NCBI RefSeq assembly: GCF_000383855.1 | Contig: NZ_KB912877.1 | Location: forward strand, 2,809,579-2,873,578 | Reading direction: 5' to 3' | Source: Methylobacter marinus A45 | Lineage (GTDB): Bacteria > Pseudomonadota > Gammaproteobacteria > Methylococcales > Methylomonadaceae | Length of the DNA stretch: 64,000 bases | Shown here: positions 61,287-64,000 of the stretch, one piece after another | Layout of the letters: every line of letters begins with the position of its first letter | Numbering within the stretch: the first letter of the stretch is position 1 | Translations under genes and position numbers: made by a program | Notes under the pieces: model-generated | Told to the model about the DNA's origin: nothing | Databases searched by the model: none | What the model saw: the letters and a program-made list of their open reading frames with translations, nothing else

Positions 61287-62744
61287 TTATTTTTTCCAGA
61301 ATTCAGGCACAAACAGGATGATCATCGAGAAAATTTGCACGCGGCCCAGCAGCATGGCAATGATGCAAACGCCAGTCTGGAAATCGTTCAGGCCGGCATA
61401 ATTGGCGGCGGGGCCGACTTGATTGAGACCGGGGCCCGTGTTGTTAAAGCTGGCGATGACGGCCGTGAACGCGGTAAGGAAGTCCATGCCGCTCAGTAGC
61501 ATCATGAACACCATAATAACGATAATAATAAAATACAGAAAAATAAAGCCTGTCACGGACGCGACAATATTATGACTGATGATATTGGTGCCTATTTTCA
61601 ACGGTTTAATAGAAAAAGGATGGATGAATTTATAGAGCTCAAGACGTGATTGTTTCACTAGAATAATCGTGCGGATCATGCGAATGCCGCCGCCGGTGGA
61701 ACCGGAAGAAGCGGAAATACAGCTCAGGAATAACATCGACATTGACACGAAAATTGGCCACTGATTGAAATCCTGGCTGGAATATCCGCTAGAGGTAGCG
61801 ATGGTGACCATGTTGAAAGCGGCATGGCGTAACGCCGTGAGAAAGTCAGGATAAGTATCGGCGTGCCACAATACCGTAGCTGCTACGAGACAACTTCCCA
61901 GTACCAGCGCCAGAAAGCTTCTCGCTTCCATATCCTTGGCATAAGGTTTCAAGGTCTGTTTTCGGATGGCGATATAATGGGTCGCGAAATTAATGGCCGC
62001 CAGTAACTGGAAGCTGGTCAGCACCATTTCAATGGCGGGCGAATCGAAAAAACCGATACTGGCATCGTGCGTTGAAAATCCACCCAAACTCATAGCGGAA
62101 AACGCATGGCAGACAGAATCAAACCAGGTCATGCCGGCCAATTTCAAGGCGATGATGCAGGTTAATGTGAAGCCTGCGTATACCAGCCACAGCGCTTTAG
62201 CCGTCTGCGCGATGCGTGGCGGCAGCTCGGACTCCTTGACCGCGCCGGGCGCTTCGGCCTTGTATAGCTGCATGCCGCCGATACCGAGGATCGGTAATAT
62301 GGCTACCGCCAGAATGATGATGCCCATGCCGCCGACCCAATTCAATTCGTGGCGCCAGAGATTAATCGACATCGGTAAATCATCCAGTCCGGTCAATGTG
62401 GTCGCTCCGGTCGTGGTCAGGCCTGAGACAGCCTCGAAATACGCATCGATATAGCTGATTTCCGGCATATAGATTATCAGCGGCAACGTGCAAAATACCG
62501 GAATCAACGACCACGTCATGGACACCAGCAGAAAACTCGTTTGCCGCGATACTTTTTTAGGTGTTCGCAATGTTGGAAAAAACATTAAAGCGCCCAGCAG
62601 TAAAGTAATTCCTGTACCTTCAAAGAAAGCGATAATGGCGCCGTCATGGCTGATAAAAGATGTCATCAGGCAGGTAGCCATCAAGGCGCTGAAGCCAATC
62701 GTGATCAGGCCAAAAATATGGATGGTAGTGAAAATGACATTCAT
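61287..62744 (-). CDS. trkH: Trk potassium uptake membrane subunit TrkH
   Basis: TrkH (485 residues from ATG 62744, MNVIFTTIHIFGL) is the membrane pore of K+ uptake regulated by TrkA. It has many transmembrane segments and four P-loops with filter motifs (SGLTTTGATTLTGL, MSLGGFSTHDAS, ATSSGYSSQDFN and SFNNTGPGLN). An upstream GTG or ATG to 62852 would add 36 residues unlike the family. The ribosome-binding site is weak. It lies 135 bases downstream of trkA on the same strand. Confidence 0.95.
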   Translation of the reverse strand: MNVIFTTIHIFGLITIGFSALMATCLMTSFISHDGAIIAFFEGTGITLLLGALMFFPTLRTPKKVSRQTSFLLVSMTWSLIPVFCTLPLIIYMPEISYIDAYFEAVSGLTTTGATTLTGLDDLPMSINLWRHELNWVGGMGIIILAVAILPILGIGGMQLYKAEAPGAVKESELPPRIAQTAKALWLVYAGFTLTCIIALKLAGMTWFDSVCHAFSAMSLGGFSTHDASIGFFDSPAIEMVLTSFQLLAAINFATHYIAIRKQTLKPYAKDMEARSFLALVLGSCLVAATVLWHADTYPDFLTALRHAAFNMVTIATSSGYSSQDFNQWPIFVSMSMLFLSCISASSGSTGGGIRMIRTIILVKQSRLELYKFIHPFSIKPLKIGTNIISHNIVASVTGFIFLYFIIIVIMVFMMLLSGMDFLTAFTAVIASFNNTGPGLNQVGPAANYAGLNDFQTGVCIIAMLLGRVQIFSMIILFVPEFWKK

Positions 62745-62879
62745 GGAAACGCTTAAATTGTGTATATGTTTAAAGTAGCGGCCGCGATGAATGCCATGGC
62801 ACTCGAAATATAACAAGTTGTATAGCGGCGGTGAAACAAGAATCCTGCACAATGATGAGAGAGGGCATTGTTGGGAAAA

Positions 62880-64000
62880 CTACTTGTTGAGCGGTTGGAA
62901 TTTCTGCTCGATATAGGTGACCAGTTTTTTATCCAGTGCAAACATGACGACATGATCGCCTTCCTCGAAGATCGTATCGTGGTGTATTGAAATAACCTGG
63001 CGGTTGCGAATCAAAGCCCCTAGCACGATGCCTTCCGGCCATTGAATCGCGTCCACTTGCAGTCCTACCACCGAATTCTGGCCATTACCCATGTGGGCAA
63101 TGGCCTCGATCGCTTCGGCCGTGCCTCCGCATAAGGAACTGACGCGCGCCACGTCGCCGCGCCTGACGTATTTTAAAATGCTGCCCAGCGTTTCAAAGTT
63201 GGGCAGGACAGACACATCAATGCCCGTGCCGGGCAATAACTTTGTGTAAGACCGATTGTTAAGCAGGCATATTGCTTTGCGTACGCCTAATTGCTTGGCC
63301 AGGGAAGCCGAGATGATGTTTTCGCCGTCATGATCGGTCACCGCGCAGAATAGATCGGTTTTATCGACGGACTCATCAAGCAGCAAGGATTCATCGGTGC
63401 AATCGCCCTGCAGCACCACGGTATGATCAAGATCATTGGCGATTTTCTGGGCACGATCCGGATTCCGCTCGATTATTTTGACTTGATGGTCTTTTTCCAG
63501 CGCTAGCGCCAAGCGCTTGCCGATATGGCCGCCGCCGGCGATGATAATGCGCTTTAATGGCGCTTCCAGTTTACGAAGCTCTTTCAATACCTGCTGCACT
63601 TCCTTGCGCGGAGCCACGATAAACACCTCATCGCCTGTGGCGATAAAGGCTTCGCCGTTGGCAACCAAAGGCCGCCCTTGCCGGAAAATGGCCGCTATAC
63701 GAATTTTGCCGCCGGACAGGCGTTTTTTTAATTCCTTGATTTTTTTACCGGTTAAAAAGCCGTCCGCGCCCACTTTCACTGAAAACAGCCGCACCAAGCC
63801 ATCGGCGAAATCGGTAATTTGTAGAACACCCGGCAGTTCAATCAGGTTGCGTATCGATTCCATGACGATTTGTTCGGGGCTGATCACGATATCGACAGGA
63901 ATGCCGCCGGGAGCGAACAGTTTGGGATTTTGCAGATAATCGATGGCGCGGATGCGGGCGATCGTTTTCGGGCGGCTATAGAGCTTGTTGATGATCGTAC
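62880..64000 (-). CDS. trkA: Trk potassium uptake regulatory protein TrkA (5' end outside window)
   Basis: TrkA is the cytoplasmic NAD(H)-binding gating ring of the Trk system. About 373 of the usual 450-460 residues are seen. The N-terminal RCK Rossmann half is cut by the window edge. The second half starts with RIIIAGGGHIGKRLALALEK and DHTVVLQGDCTDESLLLDE, and the TrkA-C domains are present, the last ending at VTYIEQKFQPLNK. The open frame continues through base 64000 without a stop. Confidence 0.95.
   Translation of the reverse strand, partial: TIINKLYSRPKTIARIRAIDYLQNPKLFAPGGIPVDIVISPEQIVMESIRNLIELPGVLQITDFADGLVRLFSVKVGADGFLTGKKIKELKKRLSGGKIRIAAIFRQGRPLVANGEAFIATGDEVFIVAPRKEVQQVLKELRKLEAPLKRIIIAGGGHIGKRLALALEKDHQVKIIERNPDRAQKIANDLDHTVVLQGDCTDESLLLDESVDKTDLFCAVTDHDGENIISASLAKQLGVRKAICLLNNRSYTKLLPGTGIDVSVLPNFETLGSILKYVRRGDVARVSSLCGGTAEAIEAIAHMGNGQNSVVGLQVDAIQWPEGIVLGALIRNRQVISIHHDTIFEEGDHVVMFALDKKLVTYIEQKFQPLNK

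Overview
The window looks like a chromosomal segment of a gammaproteobacterial (type I, Methylococcales-like) methanotroph or close methylotroph. The support is a nearly complete serine-cycle gene set (fhs, glyA, mtdA, glycerate 2-kinase, hydroxypyruvate reductase, serine-glyoxylate aminotransferase, malate dehydrogenase, malate-CoA ligase, malyl-CoA lyase). It sits on a backbone of clearly gammaproteobacterial housekeeping genes (leuS-lptE-holA, yajC-secD-secF, rlmN-pilW, hisS-yfgM-bamB-der), with a hopanoid-type RND transporter and an Rnf complex. The genus cannot be fixed from the sequence alone.

Layout. Positions 1-2416 hold the 3' end of an rRNA operon (23S tail, 5S, terminator). Positions 2599-25994 are mostly housekeeping: lnt, an orphan ParA, a YbeL-like zinc-ribbon protein, leuS-lptE-holA, a histidine kinase/REC-TPR regulator pair, htpG, tgt, yajC-secDF, ndk-rlmN-pilW, hisS-yfgM-bamB-der and tpx. 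Positions 25995-31904 hold an HpnN-like RND protein, a membrane-anchored methyltransferase and motAB, with short dispersed inverted repeats between them. Positions 32135-42886 (minus strand) form one redox block: rnfB, a giant 2-oxoacid:ferredoxin oxidoreductase, then rnfC-D-G-E-A and a 60-residue Cys-rich membrane protein. Positions 43134-46502 hold a visibly G+C-richer oadG-oadA-oadB operon for a Na+-pumping oxaloacetate decarboxylase. Positions 46698-60582 are the serine-cycle region, with genes on both strands separated by strong intrinsic terminators. Positions 60746-64000 hold thpR and the potassium uptake genes trkH and trkA; trkA is cut by the window edge.

How the genes could work together. 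The serine-cycle enzymes take formate and C1-tetrahydrofolate units to serine, hydroxypyruvate, glycerate and phosphoglycerate. At the other end they activate malate to malyl-CoA and split it into glyoxylate and acetyl-CoA. No PEP carboxylase is visible here. Next to them lies a set that connects oxaloacetate, pyruvate and acetyl-CoA to ion gradients: Oad decarboxylates oxaloacetate and exports Na+, the oxidoreductase interconverts a 2-oxoacid (pyruvate by family analogy) and its acyl-CoA using ferredoxin, and Rnf couples ferredoxin to NAD and an ion gradient. The oxidoreductase is the most unusual gene: about 1667 residues, long inserts around its FeS and TPP regions, and its own C-terminal ferredoxin domain on an Ala/Pro linker, embedded inside the rnf operon.

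No CRISPR array, tRNA, prophage, transposase or integrase was recognised.
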